Made by a program: the position numbers and the translations under genes
In this document: in pieces, positions 17,566-25,519 of the stretch
How the letters are laid out: each line of letters starts with the position of its first letter
Position numbering within the stretch: the first letter of the stretch is position 1
Notes under the pieces: model-generated
What the model was told of the DNA's origin: nothing
Databases searched by the model: none
The model's input: only the letters and a program-made list of their open reading frames with translations
Source of the DNA: Rhodopseudomonas palustris
GTDB lineage: Bacteria > Pseudomonadota > Alphaproteobacteria > Rhizobiales > Xanthobacteraceae
NCBI RefSeq assembly: GCF_003591005.1
Contig: NZ_QYYD01000033.1
Span: 1 to 45,261, forward strand
Reading direction: 5' to 3'
DNA: 45,261 nucleotides

Positions 17566-18150
17566 ATGACCCTCGATTCCCATACTTTCGATTCGCAATG
17601 CGATCTGGCCGCGCTGGTCTATGAGCCGGGCGAAGATCCCGACGCGCTGCTGCAGGGGTTCGCGGACGACCTCAGCGCCAGCGGCGATCGTGTCGTTGGG
17701 CTGGTGCAGTTCGGCGATCGGCTGGCTGGCGCAACGAGGTCAGGGGCGACGCTGTTGCACAGCGGCGAGCGAGTGCCTCTGTACCAGAACCTTGGTGCAC
17801 ACGCCGCCGGATGCCGGCTCGATCCCGGCCAATTGCTCGCCGCCGGCGACCGCATCGGTTCGGCGATGGACGACGGCGCCGATCTCGTCATCATCAATCG
17901 CTTCGGTCAGCAGGAATGCGAAGGCCGCGGCCTGCTGCATCTGATCGTCCGCGCCATCAGTGCCGACATCCCGGTGGTGATCGCGGTGCCGGCCAAACGC
18001 TTCGACGCCTGGATCCGTTTCGCCGAGGGTATGAGTGTCCGGCTGCGCTGCGATCGCGGCGCGTTGGACGCGTGGTGGGCGAGTCTGTCCGCGCGCGGCC
18101 GGTCCAGTGCGGCGCGGCCGCATACGACGCTTTGCGAAGCGTTCAAGTAA
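17566..18150 (+). CDS. DUF2478 family protein (molybdenum-linked)
   Basis: This 194-residue protein belongs to DUF2478, a family with no established activity that often lies beside molybdate-transport genes. Visible family features are the N-terminal strand LAALVYEP, the core LVIINRFGQQECEGRGLL and the tail in which a W closes the domain (DAWWASL). No signal peptide is seen, so it should be cytoplasmic. ATG 17566 is chosen for the TGGAGGA ribosome site 3 bases upstream; an in-frame ATG at 17446 would place the candidate Mo-box inside the coding region. A paralogue is at 26796. It converges with the pentaheme cytochrome gene. A regulatory or molybdate-handling role is inference. Confidence 0.85.
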   Translation: MTLDSHTFDSQCDLAALVYEPGEDPDALLQGFADDLSASGDRVVGLVQFGDRLAGATRSGATLLHSGERVPLYQNLGAHAAGCRLDPGQLLAAGDRIGSAMDDGADLVIINRFGQQECEGRGLLHLIVRAISADIPVVIAVPAKRFDAWIRFAEGMSVRLRCDRGALDAWWASLSARGRSSAARPHTTLCEAFK

Positions 18151-18180
18151 TCGCCATTCAGCCGGCCTCGCAATGCGACG

Positions 18181-19332
18181 TCAGCGGCTCGCCGGTGCAG
18201 CGTCGCGCGCGTGGTTCTGCAGATAGGCCTGCAGCAGCGCGACCTCCTCGCCGGTCAGCGCGGTGAAGCGCTTCATCGCGTTGACGTGGCCGATCCACTG
18301 ATTGGCGGTGGCCGTCGTCGGCTGCCGCAGCGCGTGACACATCGTGCAGTTATCATCGTTGATGCGGGCGCCGATCTGCCATAGCGGATCAAGCTCCGAC
18401 ACGAAGCCGCCGGCCGGCACCCACACGTGCAGTCGCATTCGGGTCCAGGCGAGATCCGTGTCGGGATCGGTGACGGTCTCCAGCGGCATCAGCTTCTCGA
18501 TCGCCGCGGCGTCGAGCGTTGCCACCAGTACCCGCTGCCCGACGCGCTGATACATCATCTCCGGCGAGCCCTCGCGCTGCCAGCCCTCGAGTTCCACGCC
18601 GAGCACATCGCCGTCGACGCTGCGCAAAGCAACTGCGGCGGCTGGCGCGATCTCGCCGGCGGCGTTGCTCTCATTAGGTGCCAGCCGGAACGGCGTGCGG
18701 GCGATGGCGTAGAGCGTCGCACCGGGGGTCGGCGCCAGCGTTTTCGCGGCCGCGGCGAGCTGCGCAAACGCAGCACGATGGCCTGCGGTGATATCGGGCA
18801 AGCGGTGGGCGACGCCCTTGTGGCAATCGATGCAGGTCTTGCCGGCCTTCATGGCGGCCGCCATCGCGCTCGCCGCCTTGGCGCTCTGCTTGTGAAAATC
18901 CATCGCGGCGAACGAATGACAGTTACGGCACTCGCGGCTGTCGTTCGCACGCATGCGGTCCCATTCATGACGGGCGAGTTCGTGGCGCTTGGCTTCGAAC
19001 TTCTCCGGTGTGTCGATGCTTCCCGCCATCCAATGCAACAGTTCCTTGCTGGCGGTCACCTTGCGGATCAGCATGTGTCCCCAGTCGCGCGGCACGTGAC
19101 AGTCAGAGCAGACCGCGCGTACGCCGCTGCGATTGCTGTAATGCGCCGACGTCTTGTACTCCTGATACACGTTGTCCCGCATCGCGTGACAGGAGGTGCA
19201 GAACGCCAGACTGTTGGTCGCCTCCATTGCGGTATTGAAGCCGCCCCACGCGATCGCGCCGCCGGCCGCGGCCAGCAGCAATACGAAGGCCAGCGGCCAG
19301 CGCCGGCCGAATCCGGTCATCGGAGCCGTCAT
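18181..19332 (-). CDS. Pentaheme NapC/NirT-type cytochrome c, TorC-like
   Basis: This 383-residue protein has one N-terminal membrane anchor (PLAFVLLLAAAGGAIAWGGF) and a periplasmic part with five CxxCH heme sites: CTSCH, CSDCH, CRNCH, CIDCH and, near the C-terminus, CTMCH. Four N-terminal hemes define the NapC/NirT quinol dehydrogenase family; the fifth heme and the length match the TorC subtype (about 390). It should take electrons from menaquinol or ubiquinol and pass them to a periplasmic reductase. No torA-like reductase gene is next to it. Instead it lies 87 bases downstream of a cytochrome c peroxidase gene on the same strand, suggesting a joint transcript. ATG 19332 is used; a second ATG four codons in is possible. 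Confidence 0.88.
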   Translation of the reverse strand: MTAPMTGFGRRWPLAFVLLLAAAGGAIAWGGFNTAMEATNSLAFCTSCHAMRDNVYQEYKTSAHYSNRSGVRAVCSDCHVPRDWGHMLIRKVTASKELLHWMAGSIDTPEKFEAKRHELARHEWDRMRANDSRECRNCHSFAAMDFHKQSAKAASAMAAAMKAGKTCIDCHKGVAHRLPDITAGHRAAFAQLAAAAKTLAPTPGATLYAIARTPFRLAPNESNAAGEIAPAAAVALRSVDGDVLGVELEGWQREGSPEMMYQRVGQRVLVATLDAAAIEKLMPLETVTDPDTDLAWTRMRLHVWVPAGGFVSELDPLWQIGARINDDNCTMCHALRQPTTATANQWIGHVNAMKRFTALTGEEVALLQAYLQNHARDAAPASR

Positions 19333-19419
19333 CGAACGATCGATCCGTGGGTGAGAAGAGGGGAGGAGCAGAGATCGCTGTCGATCTCCGCTCCTGAAGG
19401 TCGAGGCGCCGCGGCGGGA

Positions 19420-20418
19420 TTAGTCGAACGGCTTCGGCGGCGTGGTCTTGTCGGTCGAAGGCGGCAGGATCGGCAGTTTGAGATCGGGCTGATCGCCGGT
19501 CAGCGTCTTGAGGAAGGCGACGATCTTGGTGTTCTCCTCGGGCGTGAACGTCTTGCCGAGCTGAATCCGGCCCATCGTGTCGACCGCCTGCGACAGCGTC
19601 TGCGCCGCGCCGTCGTGGAAGTACGGATAGGTCAGTTCGACGTTGCGCAGCGTCGGCACCTTGAAGTTGAAGCGATCGGCTTCCTCCTTAGTGACGGCGT
19701 AGCGGCCTTCCGCCGGGTTGTCGGTCTTGTACGGCTCGACCACGCCCATCTTCTGGAAGGTGTTGCCGCCGACCGCGGAGCCGTTGTGACAGGCGGTGCA
19801 GCCGGAGTCCTTGAACAACTCGTAGCCGGCGAGTTCGGTCGGCGTCAGCGCTTTCTTGTCGCCCTTCAGCCATTTATCGAACCGTGAGTTCGGCGTGACC
19901 AGCGTCTCCTCGAACGCCGCGATGGCGCGCGTCACTTCGTCGATGTCGACCGTGCTGGTCTTGCCGAACACCGATTGGAATTCGCCGACGTAGCCCGGAA
20001 TCGATTTCAGCAAGTCGACCGCGAGCTCGTGCGTGAACGCCATCTCGCCGGGATTGGCGATCGGTCCGCCGGCCTGGTCCTTCAGCGTGAGCGCGCGGCC
20101 GTCCCAGAATTGCGCGACGTTGAGGCTGGCATTCAGCACGGTCGGCGCGTTGATCGGCCCCTTCTGCCAATTGTGCCCGATCGAGGTCCTGAGGTTGTCG
20201 GTGCCGCCCATCGACAGGTTGTGACACGAGTTGCAGGAGATAAAGCCCGACTTCGACAGCCGTGGATCGAAGAACAGCTTCTTGCCGAGTTCGACCAGCT
20301 TGGCGTCCTTCACCACGGCCGGCTTGATCGGCGAGATCGGCTCGTCGGCCGCGCGGGCGGGAAGCGACAACGACAGCGAGACGGCCGTCGCCAGCAGCAG
20401 CACATTCGCGTACTTCAT
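19420..20418 (-). CDS. ccp: Diheme cytochrome c peroxidase
   Basis: This 332-residue periplasmic protein reduces H2O2 to water with electrons from c-type cytochromes. It starts with a signal peptide (MKYANVLLLATAVSLSLSLPARA) and has the two heme motifs of the CcpA/MauG superfamily: CNSCH near residue 61 and CTACH near 205. The family segments GTDNLRTSIG, NAPTVLNA and FFHDG-like YPYFHDGAAQTL are present. Length fits bacterial peroxidases. A G-rich ribosome site precedes ATG 20418. The NapC/TorC-like gene follows on the same strand, and an FNR/FixK-type box lies about 105 bases upstream, fitting expression at low oxygen. MauG-like maturation activity is less likely given the length and neighbours. 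Confidence 0.93.
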   Translation of the reverse strand: MKYANVLLLATAVSLSLSLPARAADEPISPIKPAVVKDAKLVELGKKLFFDPRLSKSGFISCNSCHNLSMGGTDNLRTSIGHNWQKGPINAPTVLNASLNVAQFWDGRALTLKDQAGGPIANPGEMAFTHELAVDLLKSIPGYVGEFQSVFGKTSTVDIDEVTRAIAAFEETLVTPNSRFDKWLKGDKKALTPTELAGYELFKDSGCTACHNGSAVGGNTFQKMGVVEPYKTDNPAEGRYAVTKEEADRFNFKVPTLRNVELTYPYFHDGAAQTLSQAVDTMGRIQLGKTFTPEENTKIVAFLKTLTGDQPDLKLPILPPSTDKTTPPKPFD

Positions 20419-20518
20419 GATTCAACCCCCAGACTGATGAGCATCGAAGGGGGCCCAGGGCCGTTCCGCGACGATGCAGAAGCGGGATTAAAGTAGTTCT
20501 TATTCGCAATCGCCGACC

Positions 20519-20532
20519 TTGATCAGGCTCAA
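20519..20532 (-). promoter_or_regulatory. FNR/FixK-type box upstream of ccp
   Basis: On the minus strand this reads TTGAGCCTGATCAA: both TTGA and TCAA half-sites at correct spacing, with one off-consensus base at position 5. A class II promoter would start near 20484 and give a leader of about 66 bases to the ccp start. Confidence 0.55.
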
Positions 20533-20706
20533 ACCGGATGCCGCAACAGAGCGCTTCGAACTGGCGACAAGTCGTTGTCGTCGCTCGCAATCCCGGGACA
20601 CGCAAAGGGCCGGCGCGTGGTCTACGACGAAAGTCCGGGCGGCTTCGATGGCGAAGGAAAAGGCGACCCAGCGCGTGCAGCCCGGATCGCCTTGCGTATC
20701 GCGTTC

Positions 20707-21189
20707 TCAATCTTCCAACAGGCTGCGCAGCATCCAGGCTGTTTTCTCATGAACGTCGAGCCGCTGCGTCAGCAGGTCGGCGGTCGGCTGATCGTTAGCC
20801 GCATCGGTAAGGGGAAACAGCTCTCGCGCCGTCCGCGCGGTCGCTTCCTGCGCGGCTACCAGATGGCGCACCATGTCCATGGCTCTCGGAACGCCGGCGA
20901 CTTCTTCGATCGAGGCCAGCGAGACGAACTCCTTGTAGGTGCCGGGTGCCGGAAACCCGAGCGCGCGAATCCGCTCGGCAATCTGGTCCAACGCCGTCCA
21001 CTGCTCGGTGTATTGAGCCATGAACATCGCGTGCAGCGTGTTGAACATCGGGCCGGTGACGTTCCAATGGAAATTGTGCGTCATCAGGTACAGCGTGTAA
21101 GAATCAGCCAGCAGTCGCGATAGCCCTTCGGCAATTTTGGAGCGCTGTTCCTCTGGTATCCCAATGTTGATTTGCGGATGCTTCTTCAT
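20707..21189 (-). CDS. dps: Dps/ferritin-like DNA-protection protein
   Basis: This 160-residue protein belongs to the Dps family, which forms 12-subunit shells that oxidise and store iron using H2O2 and protect DNA. The ferroxidase signature is clear: THNFHWNVTGPMFNTLHAMF then YTEQWTALDQIAERIRALG. The C-terminal VHEKTAWMLRSLL is also typical. Length matches. AGGA lies 6 bases before ATG 21189. It is upstream of and co-directional with the cytochrome c peroxidase gene (289 bases apart), so the two may serve the same peroxide defence without being one transcript. Bacterioferritin is excluded by length and motif. Confidence 0.92.
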   Translation of the reverse strand: MKKHPQINIGIPEEQRSKIAEGLSRLLADSYTLYLMTHNFHWNVTGPMFNTLHAMFMAQYTEQWTALDQIAERIRALGFPAPGTYKEFVSLASIEEVAGVPRAMDMVRHLVAAQEATARTARELFPLTDAANDQPTADLLTQRLDVHEKTAWMLRSLLED

Positions 21190-21358
21190 TCCGTGTCCTC
21201 ATCAAGTTTCACGCAGACGGCCACCGCGGCAGGCGAGGCTGTGCTGATCCGGCTGCGCACGATCCTCTGAATCCCGACCTATCGCCGGCCAATGAGCTCG
21301 CCCGCTTCGACCAAAGATGCAGGCTGATCACTATCTATGGTAACTAACTACCCTGTCA

Positions 21359-21372
21359 TTGTTGCGCGTCAA
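21359..21372. promoter_or_regulatory. FixK-like box between dps and outer-membrane gene
   Basis: TTGTTGCGCGTCAA differs at one base from the PFOR box read on the minus strand (TTGATGCGCGTCAA). It lies 111 bases upstream of the outer-membrane protein start and 170 bases upstream of dps. The rest of the 293-base gap (21190-21482) holds an AT-rich stretch but no gene. Confidence 0.45.
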
Positions 21373-21482
21373 ATTCTCAGCTTCGGCAACTTATTGATCT
21401 TATAAAACAAAATCTTTGACCGGCCACTGCTACCAGTTGCAATTAGTTCCCGGAATTACTTGCGTTGAATTTCGGGGGTGAC

Positions 21483-22481
21483 ATGTTGTTGCATTGGGTT
21501 GGCGCACATCGCGATCGTTCAAGAGTTCGATTGGGGTCTGCATTCGGTGGGTTGATGTTGGGGTTGTTTCTGCCGGCGATCGCGCAGGCCGGTGATGCGC
21601 CGTCCTGGCTGGCGGGCGCCGGCGCAGTTCCCAGCGCATCGGCGTTGCCAGGAGCCAAGTCTCGGGCTGCGCTCGAGGTTGTGGCCGAAGACGACCGGGT
21701 TGATACCGAGCACATCTTCGGCTTCAGCATGGGCTCGGATATCGGCAAGAAAGGCGAGATCGAGCTCGAGATCGAGAATGTCGGCCGCTTCAACAAGCGC
21801 GCCGGTTCGTACACGGGCGTCGGCGTGCTGTCGCAGGTCAAGTTCGTGCTGACCGACAATTTCCGCGTGGCGCCGGGCGTCAGCTTCGCGTCCACCCAGG
21901 TCGGCGGGGTGCCCGGCATGATCGACAATCGCCGCACCGCGCTCGCCGGCGCGTCGCTGGAATTCCGCTACAAGCTGCTCGACCGCGACGTGATGCCATT
22001 CGGCCTGACGCTGCACGCCGCGCCGGGGTGGAACAGGTTCGATGAAGTGACGGGCTTCGACATCCAGACCTATGGCAGCGAATTCGCCGCGCTGATGGAC
22101 AAGGAGCTGATCCGCGACACGTTGTTCGCAACCGTCAACGTCTGGTATGCGGGCGGCGCGTCGCGCGAACTCACCAACGAGTGGAGCCGCGATTCCGAAT
22201 TGTCGGTCAACGGCGCACTGTCTTACAAGGTCGGGCCGGATCTGCTCGTCGGCGTCGAAGCCCGCTACCTTCGGGCCTATGACGGCCTCGGGCTCGATCG
22301 CTTCCTCGGCGATGCGGTGTATCTCGGTCCGACCTTCTCGATGCACCTCGCCCACAATGTCGGGCTGTCGGGCACCTGGAGCACGCAGGTGGCGGGCCAC
22401 GCCGCCCACGACCACCAGCACCTCGACCTCGACAATTTCGAGCGCCACCAGGCGATGCTGCGGTTCAACTATCTGTTCTGA
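21483..22481 (+). CDS. Predicted outer-membrane beta-barrel protein
   Basis: I cannot name this 332-residue protein. It begins with a basic segment and a hydrophobic signal peptide (FGGLMLGLFLPAIAQAG). The rest alternates polar and hydrophobic residues with many short amphipathic strands and ends in F (FNYLF), the classic C-terminal signature of outer-membrane barrels. Segments such as VRFNKRAGSYTGVG-type strands and LEFRYKLLDRDVMPFGLTL fit transmembrane beta-hairpins. ATG 21483 is chosen for its GGGGGTG ribosome site; an ATG at 21465 would precede that site. It converges with mop, with two strong hairpins between them. A link with redox or metal uptake is only suggested by neighbours. Confidence 0.8.
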   Translation: MLLHWVGAHRDRSRVRLGSAFGGLMLGLFLPAIAQAGDAPSWLAGAGAVPSASALPGAKSRAALEVVAEDDRVDTEHIFGFSMGSDIGKKGEIELEIENVGRFNKRAGSYTGVGVLSQVKFVLTDNFRVAPGVSFASTQVGGVPGMIDNRRTALAGASLEFRYKLLDRDVMPFGLTLHAAPGWNRFDEVTGFDIQTYGSEFAALMDKELIRDTLFATVNVWYAGGASRELTNEWSRDSELSVNGALSYKVGPDLLVGVEARYLRAYDGLGLDRFLGDAVYLGPTFSMHLAHNVGLSGTWSTQVAGHAAHDHQHLDLDNFERHQAMLRFNYLF

Positions 22482-22532
22482 AAATCTGGAACGGACCTCG
22501 CGCCGCTCAACCGCGCGATCATCTCTCGCGTC

Positions 22533-22556
22533 ATGGCCGGGCGTCGTCCCGGCCAT
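22533..22556. terminator. Bidirectional hairpin, repeat-type
   Basis: ATGGCCGGGCG / CGTCCCGGCCAT forms a strong GC-rich stem. It lies between the converging outer-membrane gene and mop, so it probably stops transcription or stabilises 3' ends on both sides. The sequence is of a repeat type common in Bradyrhizobiaceae. Confidence 0.6.
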
Positions 22557-22585
22557 TCCGCGTTGCTGGCGAGGCGAGCCTGAAG

Positions 22586-22615
22586 GTGATGCCCGGACAC
22601 GGGTCCGGGCATCAC
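22586..22615. terminator. Second bidirectional hairpin
   Basis: A perfect 12-bp inverted repeat, GTGATGCCCGGA and its complement, with a 6-base loop. With the hairpin 30 bases earlier it forms a double terminator-like structure just after the mop gene. Confidence 0.65.
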
Positions 22616-22653
22616 GAGGGGCAGGCGCCAAAGCGGCGGCTCCGCCGGTCAGC

Positions 22654-22866
22654 TTAGTCGCCAATCGCGACCAGGACGTCCGAGGCCTTGATGACGGCCG
22701 TTGCGGCCTGGCCGGCGGCGAGCTTCAGTTCGTCGACCGCCTCGTTGGTGATCGCGGCGGTCACGATCGCGCCGCCGCCGATGTCGATGCGGACGTGCGA
22801 CGTCGTCGCGCCCTTCTGGATGTCGATGATGGTGCCCTTGAGCTGATTACGGGCGCTGATCTTCAT
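22654..22866 (-). CDS. mop: Molbindin (single Mop domain)
   Basis: This 70-residue protein is one Mop (TOBE-like) domain. Such molbindins assemble into hexamers that bind molybdate or tungstate in the cytoplasm. The start MKISARNQLKGTI and VRIDIGGG, AITNEAVDELKL and AVIKASDVLVA are diagnostic. ATG 22866 has AGGAG 8 bases upstream; the frame continues open far upstream but that part is antisense to modE. The gene is divergent from modE with only 60 bases between, sharing the candidate Mo-box at 22908-22932. It probably buffers intracellular molybdate. Confidence 0.92.
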   Translation of the reverse strand: MKISARNQLKGTIIDIQKGATTSHVRIDIGGGAIVTAAITNEAVDELKLAAGQAATAVIKASDVLVAIGD

Positions 22867-22907
22867 AGCCGAATCTCCTGGTTGCGAACGCGCCCGATCG
22901 GGGCTAG

Positions 22908-22932
22908 CGTTATATAGGTCAGCTATATGACC
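22908..22932. promoter_or_regulatory. Mo-box (ModE site) between mop and modE
   Basis: CGTTATATAG, five bases, CTATATGACC: an inverted repeat with 8 of 10 positions paired, very close to known ModE operators. It overlaps the first in-frame ATG of modE (22927). It probably controls mop and the modE-modABC direction together. Confidence 0.75.
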
Positions 22933-23757
22933 GAAGCGAACCGGAGACGAGCCCTTCTTATGTCGATGCCGATCGAGGCGACGATTACACTTAAGGCCAA
23001 GGACGTATCCGGCGTCGGGCGGGAACGTATCCGTCTGCTGCAGGCGGTCGCGCGCGAGGGCAGCATCACGGCCGGCGCCAAGGCGGCGGGGCTGAGCTAC
23101 AAGGCCGCCTGGGACGCTCTCGACGCAATGACCAACATGTTCGGCCGTCCGTTGCTTGAGACCCGCACCGGCGGCAAGGCCGGCGGCGGGGCGGCGCTGA
23201 CCCCGACCGGCGTGCGGGTGATCGAGGCGTTCGGCCGGCTCGAGGCCGAAATGGCGCGGGTGTTTCGCAGCCTCGAGCCGGATCTCGCCGGCACCGGCAT
23301 CTCCCCGATCAATCTCGTCTCCGGATTCTTCATGAAGACCAGCGCCCGCAACGCCCTCCGCGGCACGATCACGGATATCAAGTCGGACACGTTGAGCGCC
23401 GAAGTCGCGGTCGCGGTGTCGGCCGACACCACGATCTACGCGCTGCTCACCAGCGAAAGCGTTCGCAGCCTCGGCCTCGTCGTCGGCCGCGAGGCGATCG
23501 TGCTGATCAAGGCGCCGTTCGTGCTGATCTCGCCCGGCGCCGAAGCGCCGCTGGTGTCGGCGCGCAACTGCGTCCGCGGCACGGTGCGACGCGCCGATAT
23601 CTCCGCCGTCAATGCCGAGATCGTGCTCGACATCGGCGACGACAAGACACTCTCCGCCTCGATCACTGCACGCAGCGCCATCGACATGAAACTGTCGCCG
23701 GGCGACCCCGCCTGCGCACTGTTCGACGCCGCGCATGTCATTCTGGCGATCGATTGA
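22927..23757 (+). CDS. modE: Molybdate-responsive regulator ModE with tandem Mop domains
   Basis: This protein (276 residues, or 265 from ATG 22960) has a LysR-type winged helix at about residues 30-110 (EGSITAGAKAAGLSYKAAWDAL, TPTGVRVIEAF). Two Mop domains follow, beginning KTSARNALRGTI and VSARNCVRGTV. ModE binds molybdate through the Mop pair and then represses molybdate uptake genes. The start is uncertain: ATG 22927 lies inside the Mo-box, so ATG 22960 (MSMPIEAT) or 22966 may be the real one, although GGAG at 22942 is rather far from it. A GGKAGGGAALT loop follows the helix-turn-helix. Identification is firm. Confidence 0.93.
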   Translation: MTEANRRRALLMSMPIEATITLKAKDVSGVGRERIRLLQAVAREGSITAGAKAAGLSYKAAWDALDAMTNMFGRPLLETRTGGKAGGGAALTPTGVRVIEAFGRLEAEMARVFRSLEPDLAGTGISPINLVSGFFMKTSARNALRGTITDIKSDTLSAEVAVAVSADTTIYALLTSESVRSLGLVVGREAIVLIKAPFVLISPGAEAPLVSARNCVRGTVRRADISAVNAEIVLDIGDDKTLSASITARSAIDMKLSPGDPACALFDAAHVILAID

Positions 23758-23770
23758 TCACATGCATCCG

Positions 23771-23886
23771 CGTCATTGCGAGGAGCGAAGCGACGAAGCA
23801 ATCCAGCTCAGTGCACGGCGCTGGATTGCTTCGTGGAGCCTGTACTCGGACGGCGCGAAGCGCCGATCCGGGTGCTCGCAATGACG
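23771..23886. repeat. Interspersed palindrome CGTCATTGCGAGG, long form, between modE and modA
   Basis: A 116-bp copy with ends CGTCATTGCGAGGAGCG and CGCAATGACG, closely matching the copy at 9188. It lies inside the apparent mod operon. Confidence 0.85.
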
Positions 23887-23921
23887 CTGAGAGTTTTCCG
23901 ACAACTAACAGGAGCCATGCC

Positions 23922-24686
23922 TTGAAGCACGTCCTCAAACTCGCGCTGTTCGGCGCCTTCACCGCCGCGCTGTCCGCCAGCTCCGCGTTCGCCGGCTCCG
24001 CCAATGTCGCGGTGGCGGCGAATTTCACCGAGCCGGTGAAGGAGATCGCGGCGGCGTTCAAATCCAGAACCGGCCACGAGCTGGTGCTGTCGTTCGGCTC
24101 GTCCGGACAATTCTACACCCAGATCACCCAGGATGCGCCGTTCGAAGTGTTTCTGTCGGCCGACTCGGCGCGGCCGAAAAAGCTTGCCGATGACGGGCTC
24201 GGCATGAAGGACAGCGTGTTCACCTACGCGATCGGCAAGCTGGTGCTGTGGAGCAAGTCGCCGGGCGTGGTGAAGGGCGAGGAGACGCTGAAGGACGCCA
24301 GGTTCGCCAAGGTGTCGATCTGCAACCCGGTCGCCGCACCCTACGGTGCCGCCGCGGTCGAGACCATGCAGGCGCTGAAGGTCGATGCCGAGCTGAAGCC
24401 GAAGCTGGTCGAGGGCGCTAACATCACCCAGGCCTATCAGTTCGTGCAAACCGGCAATGCCGAAGTCGGCTTCGTGGCGCTGTCGCAAGTGATCAACGAC
24501 AAGGACGGCTCGCGCTGGCTGGTGCCGCAGAACCTGTACAAGCCGATCACCCAGGATGCCGTGCTGCTGAAGAAAGGCGAAGCCAATGCCGCCGCCAGGG
24601 CCTTCGTCGACTTCCTCAAGAGCCAGGAGTCGCGCGCCATCATCGAGAAGTACGGCTACGAAGTCCCGCCCGGCAAGGCGAGCTGA
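23922..24686 (+). CDS. modA: Molybdate-binding periplasmic protein
   Basis: This 254-residue protein captures molybdate in the periplasm for ModBC. It has a signal peptide (LKHVLKLALFGAFTAALSASSAFA) and ModA signatures: VAVAANFTEPVKEIAAAF, FGSSGQFYTQI, APFEVFLSADSARP. Start is TTG 23922: AGGAG at 23910-23914 is 7 bases upstream and the signal peptide begins right there. A tiny frame ATG-CCT-TGA (23917-23925) overlaps that TTG, so re-initiation may set the level of synthesis. Palindromic repeats flank the gene on both sides. It is followed by modB. Confidence 0.93.
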   Translation: MKHVLKLALFGAFTAALSASSAFAGSANVAVAANFTEPVKEIAAAFKSRTGHELVLSFGSSGQFYTQITQDAPFEVFLSADSARPKKLADDGLGMKDSVFTYAIGKLVLWSKSPGVVKGEETLKDARFAKVSICNPVAAPYGAAAVETMQALKVDAELKPKLVEGANITQAYQFVQTGNAEVGFVALSQVINDKDGSRWLVPQNLYKPITQDAVLLKKGEANAAARAFVDFLKSQESRAIIEKYGYEVPPGKAS

Positions 24687-24706
24687 CGCGCACCATGAAC
24701 TCTCCC

Positions 24707-24788
24707 CGTCATTGCGAGGAGCGAAGCGACGAAGCAATCCAGCGCAGTGCACTGCACTCTGGATTGCTTCGCTTCGCTCGCAATGACG
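24707..24788. repeat. Interspersed palindrome CGTCATTGCGAGG, short form, between modA and modB
   Basis: An 82-bp copy with the same ends but without the middle part of the long form; it can fold into one long stem (GAAGCAATCCAG / TGGATTGCTTCG). It sits between the genes for the abundant binding protein and the membrane permease. Confidence 0.85.
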
Positions 24789-24832
24789 GGGGTAGGCCAT
24801 TTGTCGTCATGAATATTGTGTGAAGCGCACGT

Positions 24833-25519
24833 ATGCATAGTCTCCCTCCCGACATCTGGCAGCCGGTCTGGCTCACGATCGAGCTGGCGGTGATCACCAC
24901 GGTGATTCTGCTGATCGTCGGCACGCCGATCGCGTGGTGGCTGGCGCGGTCGAAGGCGGCCTGGAAGGAAGGCGTCGCTGCGATCGTGGCGATGCCGCTG
25001 GTGCTGCCGCCGACGGTGCTGGGCTTTTATCTCCTGGTGCTGATGGGACCGGACGGGCCGGGCGGTGCGCTGGCGTCGCTGTGGGGCGGGCGAACGCTGG
25101 CGTTTTCCTTCGGCGGCCTGGTGTTCGGCTCGGTGATCTATTCGATGCCGTTCGTGGTGCAGCCGATCCGCAACGCCTTCGATGCGATCGGCGACCGGCC
25201 GCTGGAAGTCGCCGCGACGCTGCGCGCTTCGCCGCTGAAGGCTTTCTGGACCGTGGCGGTGCCGCTGGCGCGGCCGGGGTTTTTGGCCGGCGCGGTGCTC
25301 GGCTTCGCCCACACCGTCGGCGAGTTCGGCATCGTGCTGATGATCGGCGGCAATATTCCGGGACGCACCAAGGTGCTGTCGGTGGCGATCTACGACTATG
25401 TCGAAACCTCGCAATGGCGCGAGGCCAATATCCTGGCCGGCGGCATGGCGGCGTTCGCCTTCGTGGTGATCCTCACCATGATGATGCTGGAAAAGCGCAC
25501 CGCGCGGATCCGCCAATGA
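24833..25519 (+). CDS. modB: Molybdate ABC transporter permease
   Basis: This 228-residue integral membrane protein is the channel of the molybdate importer. About five hydrophobic segments are visible, for example [20 protein letters not shown] and [21 protein letters not shown]. The ABC permease coupling motif (EAA-like) is [24 protein letters not shown] near residues 124-147. The C-terminal half ([20 protein letters not shown]) is typical of ModB. Its stop overlaps the modC start by four bases. ATG 24833 has only a weak ribosome site, perhaps because the gene is read after modA. Confidence 0.95.
   Translation: MHSLPPDIWQPVWLTIELAVITTVILLIVGTPIAWWLARSKAAWKEGVAAIVAMPLVLPPTVLGFYLLVLMGPDGPGGALASLWGGRTLAFSFGGLVFGSVIYSMPFVVQPIRNAFDAIGDRPLEVAATLRASPLKAFWTVAVPLARPGFLAGAVLGFAHTVGEFGIVLMIGGNIPGRTKVLSVAIYDYVETSQWREANILAGGMAAFAFVVILTMMMLEKRTARIRQ

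Noticed and set aside
22654-23736. Mop gene extended to 360 residues
   Set aside because: The added part is antisense to modE, while the 70-residue form has a good ribosome site and full family length.
23436-23801. Small minus-strand frame over the end of modE and the following repeat
   Set aside because: Antisense to the second Mop domain and running into a palindromic repeat; translated repeat segments such as LLRRFAPRND are a usual artefact.
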